Shown here piece after piece: positions 1 to 7,229 of a stretch of DNA of 10,673 bases. Source of the DNA: Sedimentisphaerales bacterium (lineage in GTDB: Bacteria > Planctomycetota > Phycisphaerae > Sedimentisphaerales > SG8-4). The stretch covers positions 1-10,673 of the forward strand of contig JAFGCA010000250.1 in assembly GCA_016932895.1 (NCBI GenBank), in the 5' to 3' direction. Numbering within the stretch: the first letter of the stretch is position 1; the number at the start of each line of letters is the position of its first letter. The notes under the pieces are model-generated. The model was not told the origin of the DNA. It ran no database searches and worked only from the letters and a program-made list of their open reading frames with translations. Made by a program: the position numbers and the translations under genes.

Positions 1-49
1 CCGCCCTCCGCGCCACCCTCCACCGCCGCAGCGGACAAAAACCCACTTC

Positions 50-256
50 CGCCACAGAGCCCACCGAGAACACCAAGCAGAAACACGACAGATAAACGCG
101 GATGAACCCGGGTTCACACGGGATTCACGCCGATTCAACCTTGTCATTGCCAGGAGCGAAGCGACGCGGCAATCTCTCGGGCCACGGGACACAAGCCACG
201 AACGACGGATTTCAAACCGCAGAGAACGCTTGGGACGCGGAGGAAAAAATCATCAA
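50..256 (+). repeat. Mosaic intergenic repeat, copy A
   Basis: This stretch reads as a chain of short modules: CCACAGAG, then GATAAACGCGGATGAAC, then a GGTTCACACGGGATTCACGC phrase, then TTGTCATTGC, an AGCGAAGCG/GGCAATCTC module, GGCCACGGG, and ACGACGGATTTCAAACCGCAGAG. The same order recurs at about 281-440 and, on the other strand, at about 3724-3920. I see no reading frame with protein-like composition, so it is annotated as non-coding repeat. Similar 'GATGAACGCGGAT' phrases are common between genes in planctomycete genomes; that comparison is from general knowledge and not from a search. Confidence 0.8.
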
Positions 257-280
257 TAATCAATCCTCCCTAATCAACTG

Positions 281-440
281 AAGAGCCACAGAGCCCACCG
301 AGACCACCGAGCAGAGACACGACAGATAAACGCCGATGGACCCGGGTTCACACGGGATTCACGCGGATTCGACTTTGTCATTGCGAGCGAAGCGCGGCAA
401 TCTCACCGGCCACGGGTCACGGACGGCGACCCTCAAACCG
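281..440 (+). repeat. Mosaic intergenic repeat, copy B
   Basis: This is a direct copy of the element at 50-256. It shares almost unbroken runs around ACACGACAGATAAACGC (about 317-333), CCCGGGTTCACACGGGATTC (341-360) and the GCAATCTC and CCACGGG phrases. Its palindromic core at about 381-402 has ATTGC and GCAAT arms around GAGCGAAGCGCG, which could fold as a small hairpin, as REP-like elements do. After 'CTCAAACCG' (432-440) the similarity to copy A stops. The spacing between copies A and B is about 25 bases of A/T-rich sequence. Confidence 0.8.
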
Positions 441-469
441 GGAAATATACCAACTACGAAAATAATATT

Positions 470-510
470 TCTGCCACAAACCTCACCGAGGGCTCCGAGA
501 TTCACCCCTC
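470..510 (+). repeat. Truncated repeat, 5' end only
   Basis: CTGCCACAAACCTCACCGAGGGCTCCGAG-like text here resembles the start of the full repeats (compare the other-strand copy ending near 3920, which begins CTGCCACAGAGG). It then diverges into unrelated C-rich sequence. I read it as a third, truncated plus-strand copy. The match is short and imperfect, so chance similarity cannot be excluded. Confidence 0.4.
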
Positions 511-1000
511 CCCGCAGGGCGTGTCCCGCGCACCGCTCCGCTTCAGAGCCTGCCCCCGCACGGGCCGGGAAACCGCATTTGACACTCACCCAATCGCAGA
601 TAAAGCCTTACCAGGCTATGACTTAGGCGCATCGCACCCTCTACAATCCGTATAAGCACGGAAATAGGAACAACTCCTGATGCCCCCAATCTCCAATCCC
701 CGCCCCGCAACTCAACCCCAAAGACTCCAAAGGGTAAAATCAAAACATCCCCCTCCTTTGCCCATTTTCTTGGCTTTTTCCTTGGCTTGGTCCCACTAGC
801 ACGCCACAATACTATCACTTGACGTGACATGCGGCTCCCGCTCCTTTGACTGGCAGCAACGATTCGGACCGCGAGACACAGCGGTTTAAAGGCAGATTCA
901 AGGCAAACAGACTCAACGAGGCCACAGTGTAGAGAGGTCAGAACTGCCGTTACATCTGAGACTCGGCCTGTGGGATTGTCCGTTGAAAGGTGGACTTGCT
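511..1000. other. Intergenic stretch without a recognised gene
   Basis: No frame on either strand gives a convincing protein here. Reading frames of up to about 95 codons exist (for example minus strand 543-830), but they have no recognisable motif, no good ribosome binding site and atypical composition. The interval separates the repeat cluster from the first gene of the two-TM cassette and should hold its promoter. I could not find a convincing sigma70 -35/-10 pair; a TTGACT at 846-851 has no matching -10 at the right distance. Confidence 0.5.
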
Positions 1001-1468
1001 GTGTGCGACACTCGAAAATGGGCCACGAAGAGTTGGAGAAGAGGGCAAGCTTGGTTGAGTCGGCTCGGGACTGAACTTGGACGAAGTCCCCTGAGCCAGA
1101 TCACCTTCGTTCTCGCTGTCGGTGGGACATTGCTGGGAGTCATCGCAGGTTGGGCCAGCTTCGTCCACTTCATCCAGAATTCTTGGGCTCTCTTGGTTCT
1201 GTCTCTTGTAGCTGGGGTAGTATCAGTCTATGGTCTGGGCCGCTACGGGGCCGCGAGCGAAAGGGCTGAGCAAGAGGAGAGATTTCGGCACGTAAGGAAA
1301 CTGCTGGACCGGCGGCTTGACGCAGGTGTGAGCCTCACACGTCAGGAGGCTCTCGACATATTGCGACAGGAGTATCCAGACTCCGCTGAGAACCTGCTGT
1401 CGGCGATTACAAGCAATGGATACTACGAGGTCAATTACGCAGGTGAGATTAGGAGGACAGACAAATGA
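1001..1468 (+). CDS. Small two-transmembrane protein with cytoplasmic tail
   Basis: A 155-residue protein I do not recognise. After a basic N-terminus (several K/R in residues 1-25) there are two hydrophobic segments, at about residues 33-56 and 62-80, joined by a very short loop. A charged, probably helical tail follows (about 82-112). The C-terminal part (about 110-150, SLTRQEALDILRQEYPDS then SAITSNGYYEVNY) could form a small winged-helix-like fold; that is only an impression. I chose the GTG at 1001 because an AAAGGTGG ribosome binding site lies seven bases upstream. An in-frame TTG at 983 would add six residues. The stop codon overlaps the next gene's start as ATGA, so the two are probably translationally coupled and act together. 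Two-TM-plus-tail layouts resemble membrane modules of several bacterial conflict systems (SLATT type), but I see no family-specific motif. Confidence 0.72.
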   Translation: MCDTRKWATKSWRRGQAWLSRLGTELGRSPLSQITFVLAVGGTLLGVIAGWASFVHFIQNSWALLVLSLVAGVVSVYGLGRYGAASERAEQEERFRHVRKLLDRRLDAGVSLTRQEALDILRQEYPDSAENLLSAITSNGYYEVNYAGEIRRTDK

Positions 1469-2865
1469 CTGAATCCGCACTACTCGACATACCTGACCTG
1501 ACAACTCTTGAATACATCAAGGCCGATGAGCAGGTACAGGAGTTCAAGAAGACATGGGGCGTATCCCCAGAAGGCGTGTGCCTTCCCGTCTTTGTCTCGC
1601 GCGGCATACCATTTGAGAACGATTTCACAGAACCCGTCGGCGTTCATTACGGGGGGCAGGCAGGCCTCACATACCTTGGGGGAATCGTGAGGGAATTCGC
1701 TCGGATGGGAATGAACATATATCTTTCAATCTGCCCCAGCTTGCCCTTTGTCCGATCTGATTCCCTCCATATTGTGGACATCAGTGGTGACAGCTCGTCC
1801 CAAGCATGTTTGGGAAAGGCAGCAACAAGACGCCTCCTCGTCAGCCTCTTGAAACAGGCAATGCGTATTGTCCAGGAAGCATGCAAGGCCACGAAGAGAA
1901 CTGGTTCGGAAAGCGTGCCGCGCCTTGCGGGTATAGCCTTAGACATTGTCAATCTCTGGCCAATGGGGGCGAAAAAGGAACGAATTGAACTCACGTGCTT
2001 CTGTCAGGAATGTCGGGAGTTTCTACGTGAATTGAGCAAAAGGGGGGCTAACCTTGTAACAGCGTTCGAGAAATTCCCAAACGCATGGAATCTTCTCTTG
2101 CAGGATACAGGAACAGGGATCCGTCCAATTTCTGACATCGTTTGGAATACCACGCCCGGCGCTCTGGTTGACTTGAGCCACCTCAAAGGTTTCGATGAGA
2201 TTCTACGGAATACGAACGTAGACCTCAATAAGGAGGCTTCCACATTGATCGAATACCTACATACAAGGCACCGACAAGTCGTCCATATCGTTTCCGATGT
2301 GTTCCAGCAGGCTCTGCAAGAAGGACCCGACCACAACGTGAAGCGAATCCTCATCGGAGAAGCTGACCGTTATGACTGGACGGCCGGGGTATTCCTTGAG
2401 AAACTCGACGATCCGGACATCTGCGACGAGTTGTGGCTCGATCCATCTGAACTTGCATTCACTACTACTCGAATTGCCAACCGGGCTTACATGCAACGCC
2501 GGAGTCGGTATTTCCTTGATGCCTTCTTCGAGTTCCTGGCGAACTGCCAGGACCAAGAGAAACTCACCACCACAGGCATGGCGAGATTGAGTCAAATGGA
2601 ACTGCAAGGAAGACTGGAGTTGCGGCGACGGCAAGCCATGGGCGCTAGGCTTGATTCAAAACTCGATCTGTTCTGCTTACCTCCAAGATCCTCCCGTGGA
2701 GAAGAGGGGCGAGTTGGGTTTGTCGGCCCAAATCTCACGGAGGAAATCAGCCGTAAGATGGTGAATGGTGCCCAGCTCATCGCGGGGTCTGAAGCAGTGG
2801 AGGATGAGAAGGATGTTCTTGAGGCACTAATGAAAGCACTTTCTGTGAAGTCTGGCAAGGAGTGA
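1465..2865 (+). CDS. Cytoplasmic TIM-barrel-like protein, putative glycosidase-like
   Basis: A 466-residue protein with no signal peptide or membrane segment. It begins at ATG 1465 behind a perfect AGGAGG (1451-1456, eight bases before the start) and overlaps the upstream two-TM gene by four bases. The first half looks like a TIM barrel of the type seen in hypothetical glycosyl hydrolases. There is a strand at about 37-45 (GVCLPVFVS), then 'LTYLGGIVREFARMGMNIYLSICPS' in register as helix plus strand (about 68-92), and 'AGIALDIVNLWP' (about 155-166), whose D160 sits where a catalytic acid is often found. A Cys cluster follows, C178-F-C180-Q-E-C183, like the CxC/CxxC element after that strand in such barrels. 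Later strand-like stretches are about 293-300 (VKRILIGEA) and 319-327. The last 100 residues are helical and charged. The fold assignment is inference from pattern, not a match I could test. Function unknown; the two-TM partner suggests work at the inner membrane face. Confidence 0.75.
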   Translation: MTESALLDIPDLTTLEYIKADEQVQEFKKTWGVSPEGVCLPVFVSRGIPFENDFTEPVGVHYGGQAGLTYLGGIVREFARMGMNIYLSICPSLPFVRSDSLHIVDISGDSSSQACLGKAATRRLLVSLLKQAMRIVQEACKATKRTGSESVPRLAGIALDIVNLWPMGAKKERIELTCFCQECREFLRELSKRGANLVTAFEKFPNAWNLLLQDTGTGIRPISDIVWNTTPGALVDLSHLKGFDEILRNTNVDLNKEASTLIEYLHTRHRQVVHIVSDVFQQALQEGPDHNVKRILIGEADRYDWTAGVFLEKLDDPDICDELWLDPSELAFTTTRIANRAYMQRRSRYFLDAFFEFLANCQDQEKLTTTGMARLSQMELQGRLELRRRQAMGARLDSKLDLFCLPPRSSRGEEGRVGFVGPNLTEEISRKMVNGAQLIAGSEAVEDEKDVLEALMKALSVKSGKE

Positions 2866-3076
2866 GCTAACGAAATCGCGTTCGAAAGGAGGGACGCCCA
2901 GTTGAGGGCAAAATGTGAAGCTTGTGATCATGCGTCTGCCCAAGCTTTGCGTGCCGCCGGGCCTGAGCTGTTCGCCACGGCGACTTTCTCCTCTTCTCCC
3001 TTGAAGGGGAGGAGCATGCATATCGCCGCAACGCCGCTCGTGATTGTTGTGGTGCCTCATATGGGAGCAGAACAAT
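2866..3076. other. Intracassette gap with hairpin and orphan Shine-Dalgarno
   Basis: The 211 bases between the second and third cassette genes contain an AAGGAGGG (2886-2893) eight bases before a TTG at 2902. The frame it would open shows no protein-like signal and runs out of frame into the next gene, so I do not call a gene. An inverted repeat with arms CTTCTCCC (2993-3000) and GGGAGGAG (3007-3014), including one G-U pair, encloses a six-base loop. A smaller TCGCC/GGCGA repeat lies at 2972-2983. No T-run follows the larger hairpin, so it is not a standard intrinsic terminator; it may influence read-through or mRNA stability. Confidence 0.5.
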
Positions 3077-3613
3077 ATGGACCACAAAGGCGAGGTAGAC
3101 AGAATCGCAGATGCCTATTATGCGGGGTACCTCCTTATGGTAGCGTGCGGGTTCCTGTTCTTCATCGCACAGGGAGCTACCGCTTTGATCCTCGTTTGGA
3201 ATGGGAAGTGGGTCGCATCCATCCCGGCACTGGGCGGACTCACAGTTTTTACCGCGACTATGTTTCTCCTCCGGAGTTACCGGAACGTCGTCTGGCAGCG
3301 CCACGTTGCGCGATTGACACGTGATCTCCTCTGCAGGCGGCAGTACGAAAATGATCCAATTGTCCGGCGTCTCGTCATGACGTATCTCATCCATGGAGTG
3401 CAAGACATGCCGGCTACGCAGCGGACTAAGCTCAGCCATAATCTTACGGCCACGCTTGGAACCAAGATAACAAATGCCTACGCCGACCTAATGCCCCTTT
3501 CCCCTGAGGCTCTCGATGCCGAAGAAAAGGCGTATAACCCACGCACATCGCAGATCGACAAGAAAGTGAACATTCAGAAGGAGGATATTAACATCGACAG
3601 CCCGTCTGAATAG
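3077..3613 (+). CDS. Second two-transmembrane protein of the cassette
   Basis: A 178-residue protein of unknown family. I start it at ATG 3077, preceded by GGGAG nine bases upstream. An in-frame TTG at 3044 directly follows a stop codon and would add eleven residues with no good ribosome binding site. Two hydrophobic segments lie at about residues 15-40 and 45-65, with a short polar loop (WNGKW) between them. The rest is a basic, then mixed-charge cytoplasmic tail: RSYRNVVWQRHVARLTRDLLCRRQ at about 66-89 is amphipathic, and the last 25 residues are polar and probably disordered. Its topology mirrors that of the first gene in the cassette (two TM helices then a soluble tail), though I see no clear residue-level identity. 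Same strand, similar base composition and proximity suggest it belongs with the two genes upstream, although the 211-base gap leaves room for separate control. Confidence 0.68.
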   Translation: MDHKGEVDRIADAYYAGYLLMVACGFLFFIAQGATALILVWNGKWVASIPALGGLTVFTATMFLLRSYRNVVWQRHVARLTRDLLCRRQYENDPIVRRLVMTYLIHGVQDMPATQRTKLSHNLTATLGTKITNAYADLMPLSPEALDAEEKAYNPRTSQIDKKVNIQKEDINIDSPSE

Positions 3614-3951
3614 GCCACATTCATGTCTTGTTTTTGGGACCGCAACCTACCAGGCGGGAATTCAAGGTGTGCGGCACAAAACTCAAAAAGAACTGGCGGA
3701 GTGGACCGTTGAATTGATCGAGGCGATTATCTCTTCCTTTGCATCCTTGGCGTACTCTGCCGTTTTGAAATCCGTCGTCCGTGGCCCGTGGCTCGGGAAT
3801 GACAATGTCGAATCCGTGTCAATCTCGTGTAGATCTGTGTCGAGAAAGGTCTTATCCGCGTTCATCGGCGTTCATCTGCGGTTGCATTTCCTCGGTGTTC
3901 TCTGAGACCTCTGTGGCAGAACATCGTTTCTTCGCGGTTCGGGTCGGGCGG
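3614..3951. other. Convergent intergenic region, mostly repeat
   Basis: This interval lies between two genes that run towards each other. It is mainly the inverted repeat copy at 3724-3920. The remaining 100 bases next to the two-TM gene show no hairpin with a T-run on either strand, so I could not identify the terminators expected here. Frames of 60-78 codons cross the repeat on both strands, but they simply translate the repeat modules. Confidence 0.6.
3724..3920 (-). repeat. Mosaic intergenic repeat, inverted copy C
   Basis: Read on the minus strand, this gives CTGCCACAGAGG, AGAACACCGAGG, CAGATGAACGCCGATGAACG, CACGGATTCGACATTGTCATT, GGGCCACGGACGACGG and ATTTCAAAACGGCAGAGTAC in the same order as copies A and B. 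It lacks the roughly 30-base palindromic module (GAGCGAAGCG to GGCAATCTC) that the other two carry between the GTCATT and CCACGGG phrases. The family is therefore modular. The copy is in the opposite orientation to those at the left of the window. Confidence 0.8.
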
Positions 3952-5877
3952 CTATGGGTGGTTTTGGAGGTAGATGCGGTAGAGCTCGAAGAAGGTCGGG
4001 CCGTCGAGCAGCTCGACCTTGGGATTTTGCTCCTTGATATTTTCATAGGTCTGCACGTACCAGGTGGGTCTCTTGAGGATGTTGCGGAACCAGTGGAACG
4101 GCGGATGTCCGTCCCGGCGGCGCCGGGCGATGCGATCGAGGACGTGCCTGGCGGCGTCGGCGGGGTTGCCCTCGTTGACGTCATGGTCGAACTTGAGGAT
4201 CGGCATGTTCTTGTGGAGCAAGTGGTCCGGGCCCTTGGTGGGCACAATCCCGTTGGGGCTAAACGACGCGTAGCAATCCAGGCCGGCCTCGTTGAGGGCC
4301 GGAGCGTGGGCGTCGATGATAAAGCCGGTGATGCTCAGGCCCCAGCGGCGATAGAACGAGCCGCAGTGCCTCGCCCAGGCGTCGAGGCCGCTGGGCAGGC
4401 CCGAGAGGCCGCGCGGTTCCTGGAGCATGCCCGGCTCGCAATAGCCTGCGCCGTTGTCGGCCGCGGCGAAATAATCGTTCGGGCCGGCCGTGCGGCGCAT
4501 GTAGTCCATGGCCATGGGGGCCCGACGGTCCAGAACGGGGCTGATGCACCACATCATCGGCACCTGCCCGCGGGCGGGGTCGTCCCAGATGTCGGGCATG
4601 CGCTGATAGAGCCACGCCGCACAGTCGTAGTCGCCGACGTAGAACACGATGAAGTCGCGACCCTCGAAGTTCACGCGGCCGTCGCGCGTGAGGTAGCCGC
4701 GGTCGATCAGTTCGTCGCGTGTCACCGGCTTCTGCGGATATTCCCGACGGAGCGGAAAATGTGCGAAGAAGGAGGCGTTGGCCATCGCGCCGTAACCGAT
4801 GGCGTCGGCGTCCATGAAGCCGTTGTAGGCGCTGATGACCTTGCCGTACTCCCACTCCGAAGGGACGGGGGCGTGCGTGCCGCCGGCGGTTCCGTGATTG
4901 GTGTATTTGTGGGCCCAGGGGACGAAGCCGCCGATGTGGATCATGTTCTCGCTGCCGCCGTGGTGGTAGGCGCTCAGCAGCAGCGCCTGGAGTGTCTCGA
5001 GGTCGGTCCCGATCGGCTGCGCGGGATCGTCGACGGGCCGTTCGTCGCCCCACGGGCTCAGGTCGAAGAAGAACGCCTTCTGCGAAATGAAGTAGTCGTG
5101 GTTGGTCAGGCAGTGGTGGTTGAGCACGGCGTTTCGCGGCCGCTGCAGCCAGTACTGGTCGAGGTAATAGGCGCCGAACGCGCCGTTGCACTTGCCGGTA
5201 TCGAGGTACTTCGCTTTCATCCACAGGTAGGCGTCGCACTTGGCCGAGCCGGTCGAAGGGACATCGAGCCCATGGATCGTGCCCGAGCCGGTGAAGATCG
5301 ACGACCCGTCGGGCCGCACCAGCCAGCACTTCACCGGCAACCGGGGCCCGCCTGTGACGAGCCGGCGGTAGAGGCTGCCCTCGGACGTATCGTAACGCAC
5401 CGGCAGCAGGCTCTCGACGCCGGCCACCGTCGAGGCGACGTTGCTCGTGGCCCCTACGTTGGGATCGTACACAACGGCGCCGCGAATCGTGTCACGAAAC
5501 CGCTCGACGAGGTCGCCAATGTTCGCGACCGGCTCGACGGACCGCCCGGCGAGCCACTGCTGCGGCGCCGAGAGCTTGGCGAACCAGTAGTCGTCCACGT
5601 TGCCCCGGCCGTGCTGCGATTCGATGAACCGGACGTACAACGCCGGCGCGCGACGATTCGCCAGACCCTGCAGCGCGGCCACCGCGTGACAATGGTCCCA
5701 CGCCATCCGCACGTCGGCAGTCTTATTCGTGTCGATACGAAGCGTGTACCCCAAGTCGTACAGCGCAATGGCGCCCGCATCGCCCGCGACCAACGGCGAC
5801 GCCAGGGACATACTCATGACGACCGGAATCAACAACAGGGCGGCCAACCGAACCGTAACCTTCTCCTTGCACTGCAC
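3952..5877 (-). CDS. Exported GxGYxYP-domain putative glycoside hydrolase
   Basis: A 641-residue secreted protein of the GxGYxYP family (N-terminal plus C-terminal GxGYxYP domains), known mostly from Bacteroidota and Planctomycetota carbohydrate loci and regarded as putative glycoside hydrolases; the exact reaction is not established. I start it at GTG 5877: AAGGAG lies seven bases upstream, and the start leads straight into a signal peptide (basic residues 1-10, hydrophobic LAALLLIPVV, cleavage likely near ASPLVAG at about 26-32). An in-frame ATG 25 codons upstream would place a charged stretch before the signal. The N-terminal domain shows 'AVAALQGLANRRAPALYVR', the usual start of this family. 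The signature is at about 476-482 as GAGYCEP, with Glu instead of the second Tyr. A strand 'FIVFYVGDYD' (about 409-418) precedes it and 'ITGFIIDAHAP' (about 516-526) follows. It lies 178 bases downstream of the GH43-like gene on the same strand, probably in one transcript. Confidence 0.88.
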   Translation of the reverse strand: MQCKEKVTVRLAALLLIPVVMSMSLASPLVAGDAGAIALYDLGYTLRIDTNKTADVRMAWDHCHAVAALQGLANRRAPALYVRFIESQHGRGNVDDYWFAKLSAPQQWLAGRSVEPVANIGDLVERFRDTIRGAVVYDPNVGATSNVASTVAGVESLLPVRYDTSEGSLYRRLVTGGPRLPVKCWLVRPDGSSIFTGSGTIHGLDVPSTGSAKCDAYLWMKAKYLDTGKCNGAFGAYYLDQYWLQRPRNAVLNHHCLTNHDYFISQKAFFFDLSPWGDERPVDDPAQPIGTDLETLQALLLSAYHHGGSENMIHIGGFVPWAHKYTNHGTAGGTHAPVPSEWEYGKVISAYNGFMDADAIGYGAMANASFFAHFPLRREYPQKPVTRDELIDRGYLTRDGRVNFEGRDFIVFYVGDYDCAAWLYQRMPDIWDDPARGQVPMMWCISPVLDRRAPMAMDYMRRTAGPNDYFAAADNGAGYCEPGMLQEPRGLSGLPSGLDAWARHCGSFYRRWGLSITGFIIDAHAPALNEAGLDCYASFSPNGIVPTKGPDHLLHKNMPILKFDHDVNEGNPADAARHVLDRIARRRRDGHPPFHWFRNILKRPTWYVQTYENIKEQNPKVELLDGPTFFELYRIYLQNHP

Positions 5878-6055
5878 GTTGGAGCTCCTTACCGTATGAA
5901 TCGTAACGACACCCTCGGCCCCTCTGCGGGACCGATGCAGCACACCATACACGGTTCCGACCCAAACCTCAAGCCAGGACGATATCAGAAACAGAAGGGC
6001 CCGATCACGAATCTGCTGTTCGCCCCCGTGATCCGCGGCGGGAACCCCCGCGCGA

Positions 6056-7036
6056 TTACTCCCAGACTAAAGGCGCCACACTCACGCCGCGTTTCGGCCA
6101 TTGGGCACTGGAGATATACCACTTGCCCCACTCATCCTGAAAAATCTCCGGCGCGTGAGCGCTCAGACGTGCAACCTCCTTGTTGGCATCGAACGAATAG
6201 GGATCATCCGATTGATAAACGTAGGTAACGTGCTGATAGGCCCCGTTCAAATCTTTCCTGTCCCAGCGACCGTTCCAGCCGCAGACGAAGAGGTAGAATG
6301 TCCCGTTGTAGCGAACGATCGAAGGTGACTCGGCGTCCACGCCGTCCTTCATTTTCAGGATGGTGCGCGCCTCTTTGCAAGTCACCAGATCGGTGGAACG
6401 AGCCATAAGCACTTCGTGACGTCCACACACCATGATGTGATAGGTTTCATCCCAGAAGAGAACGCTGGGATCGCGTCCGGCCGGGGCGTTGACCAGTGGG
6501 CCTTTGGGGACCCATCGGTACAGGTCCGTGGACGTTGCATAGCGCAGCGGCATGGGCCCGTAGATCATGTGATAAAAGCCGTCTCTTCTGACGATGTACG
6601 GAGCGTGATTCGCCTCGATTTCCCCCGGGCGTTCGGCGGGAGGCAACACCTTGGGCCGATCGCACCACGCGCCGTCTCGCAAGACCTCGTGCAACCGGCC
6701 CTTCGGAGCTACGGCGTGGAACGACAGATTCTCTCCCGCGTGAATGTGGTCCAGATCGGTCCGAGGGTGCGTGATGCCGAACGCGTGCCAGCGACCCTCC
6801 CGGCCTTTGACAAAACAATGATCGTTGGGCACCCACTCGTCGTAGTATCGACCGGCCTGCAAACCAGCGACACCGGGCCCCGGGAACACGTCACCGGCCG
6901 GCTGGTAGATGTGTACGTACGGTCCCGCAATTCTGGGAACGCGTACGCTCTTCTGCGCCTCTTGTGCGAGTGACACGTGACAGGAGCCGGTGAGAAACAA
7001 GAACACCAGAACGCGGTTCGGCAACGAGGCTTTCAC
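6056..7036 (-). CDS. Exported GH43-like five-bladed propeller glycosidase
   Basis: A 326-residue exported protein with the repeat pattern of the GH43/GH32-type five-bladed beta-propeller. Five blade-opening motifs recur: PNDHCFVKG (about 70-78), ANHAPYIV (142-149), GRDPSVLF (187-194), AESPSIV (235-241) and HAPEIF (294-299). Each is followed by an aromatic strand such as 'GFYHMIYG' or 'TFYLFVCG'. In this clan the active site uses acids from the first strands of separate blades; D72, D189 and E236 are the candidates here. That is inference, and the substrate (for example arabinosyl, xylosyl or galactosyl linkages) cannot be told. I start at GTG 7036, preceded by AGAGGA nine bases upstream. It opens a signal peptide (LPNRVLVFLFLTGSC) with a likely cleavage after SLA at residue 24. 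A longer in-frame ATG start at 7111 would put a charged stretch before the signal. First gene of a minus-strand pair; at 326 residues it is a bare catalytic domain without accessory modules. Confidence 0.85.
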   Translation of the reverse strand: MKASLPNRVLVFLFLTGSCHVSLAQEAQKSVRVPRIAGPYVHIYQPAGDVFPGPGVAGLQAGRYYDEWVPNDHCFVKGREGRWHAFGITHPRTDLDHIHAGENLSFHAVAPKGRLHEVLRDGAWCDRPKVLPPAERPGEIEANHAPYIVRRDGFYHMIYGPMPLRYATSTDLYRWVPKGPLVNAPAGRDPSVLFWDETYHIMVCGRHEVLMARSTDLVTCKEARTILKMKDGVDAESPSIVRYNGTFYLFVCGWNGRWDRKDLNGAYQHVTYVYQSDDPYSFDANKEVARLSAHAPEIFQDEWGKWYISSAQWPKRGVSVAPLVWE

Positions 7037-7135
7037 GATTGAGCATCCTCTTAGAGTAACGTGTAGGGAGGGCTTGCCCCACCATCTCTTCTCCGGGCGG
7101 GCAAACCGCATGGGCCAAAGTCCATCCTACGCCTC

Positions 7136-7163
7136 ATTATAGGGTTCCCGCGTGAGACCTCAA
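7136..7163 (-). promoter_or_regulatory. Sigma70-like promoter for the minus-strand glycosidase pair
   Basis: On the minus strand, TTGAGG (7163-7158) is followed after 16 bases by a perfect TATAAT (7141-7136). Transcription would start near 7128, leaving a leader of about 90 bases before the GTG at 7036. The position, directly upstream of the glycosidase gene and pointing the right way, supports it. Planctomycete promoters are not well defined, so the consensus match is suggestive only. Confidence 0.55.
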
Positions 7164-7200
7164 GGCCGCCTCATGGGCTGTGCCATCGTCCCCGGCACCC

Positions 7201-7229
7201 TTGTGGCAAAAGGGAAGACGGCTTATACT
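7201..7229 (+). promoter_or_regulatory. Sigma70-like promoter for the sulfatase gene
   Basis: TTGTGG (7201-7206), a 17-base spacer and TATACT (7224-7229) lie 44 bases before the sulfatase start. The -10 matches five of six consensus bases and the -35 keeps the TTG. It diverges from the minus-strand promoter at 7136-7163, with under 40 bases between the two -35 boxes, so one regulator bound in between could control both sides. Confidence 0.5.

Noticed and set aside
543..830. Minus-strand frame of 95 codons with a basic N-terminal third
   Set aside because: No motif, no ribosome binding site of note, and it ends next to repeat-derived sequence. A decayed gene is possible but cannot be supported.
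2902..3324. Possible 140-residue protein starting at TTG behind AAGGAGGG
   Set aside because: The second half is an out-of-frame reading of the two-TM gene and the first half has no recognisable pattern. The Shine-Dalgarno is noted separately.
2867..3439. Minus-strand frame of 190 codons
   Set aside because: Antisense to the second two-TM gene and the gap; composition is not protein-like and no homology is recognised.
3669..3905. Plus-strand frame of 78 codons with a short hydrophobic region
   Set aside because: Most of it is a translation of inverted repeat copy C.
4259..5329. Minus-strand frame of 356 codons inside the GxGYxYP gene
   Set aside because: Arginine/proline-rich out-of-frame reading of the real gene on the same strand.
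3781..6228. Plus-strand open frame of 815 codons
   Set aside because: It lies antisense to the GxGYxYP gene, which has family motifs, a ribosome binding site and a signal peptide. The plus frame is low-complexity (rich in V, A, R, G, E) and matches nothing recognisable; it results from G+C-rich codon structure.
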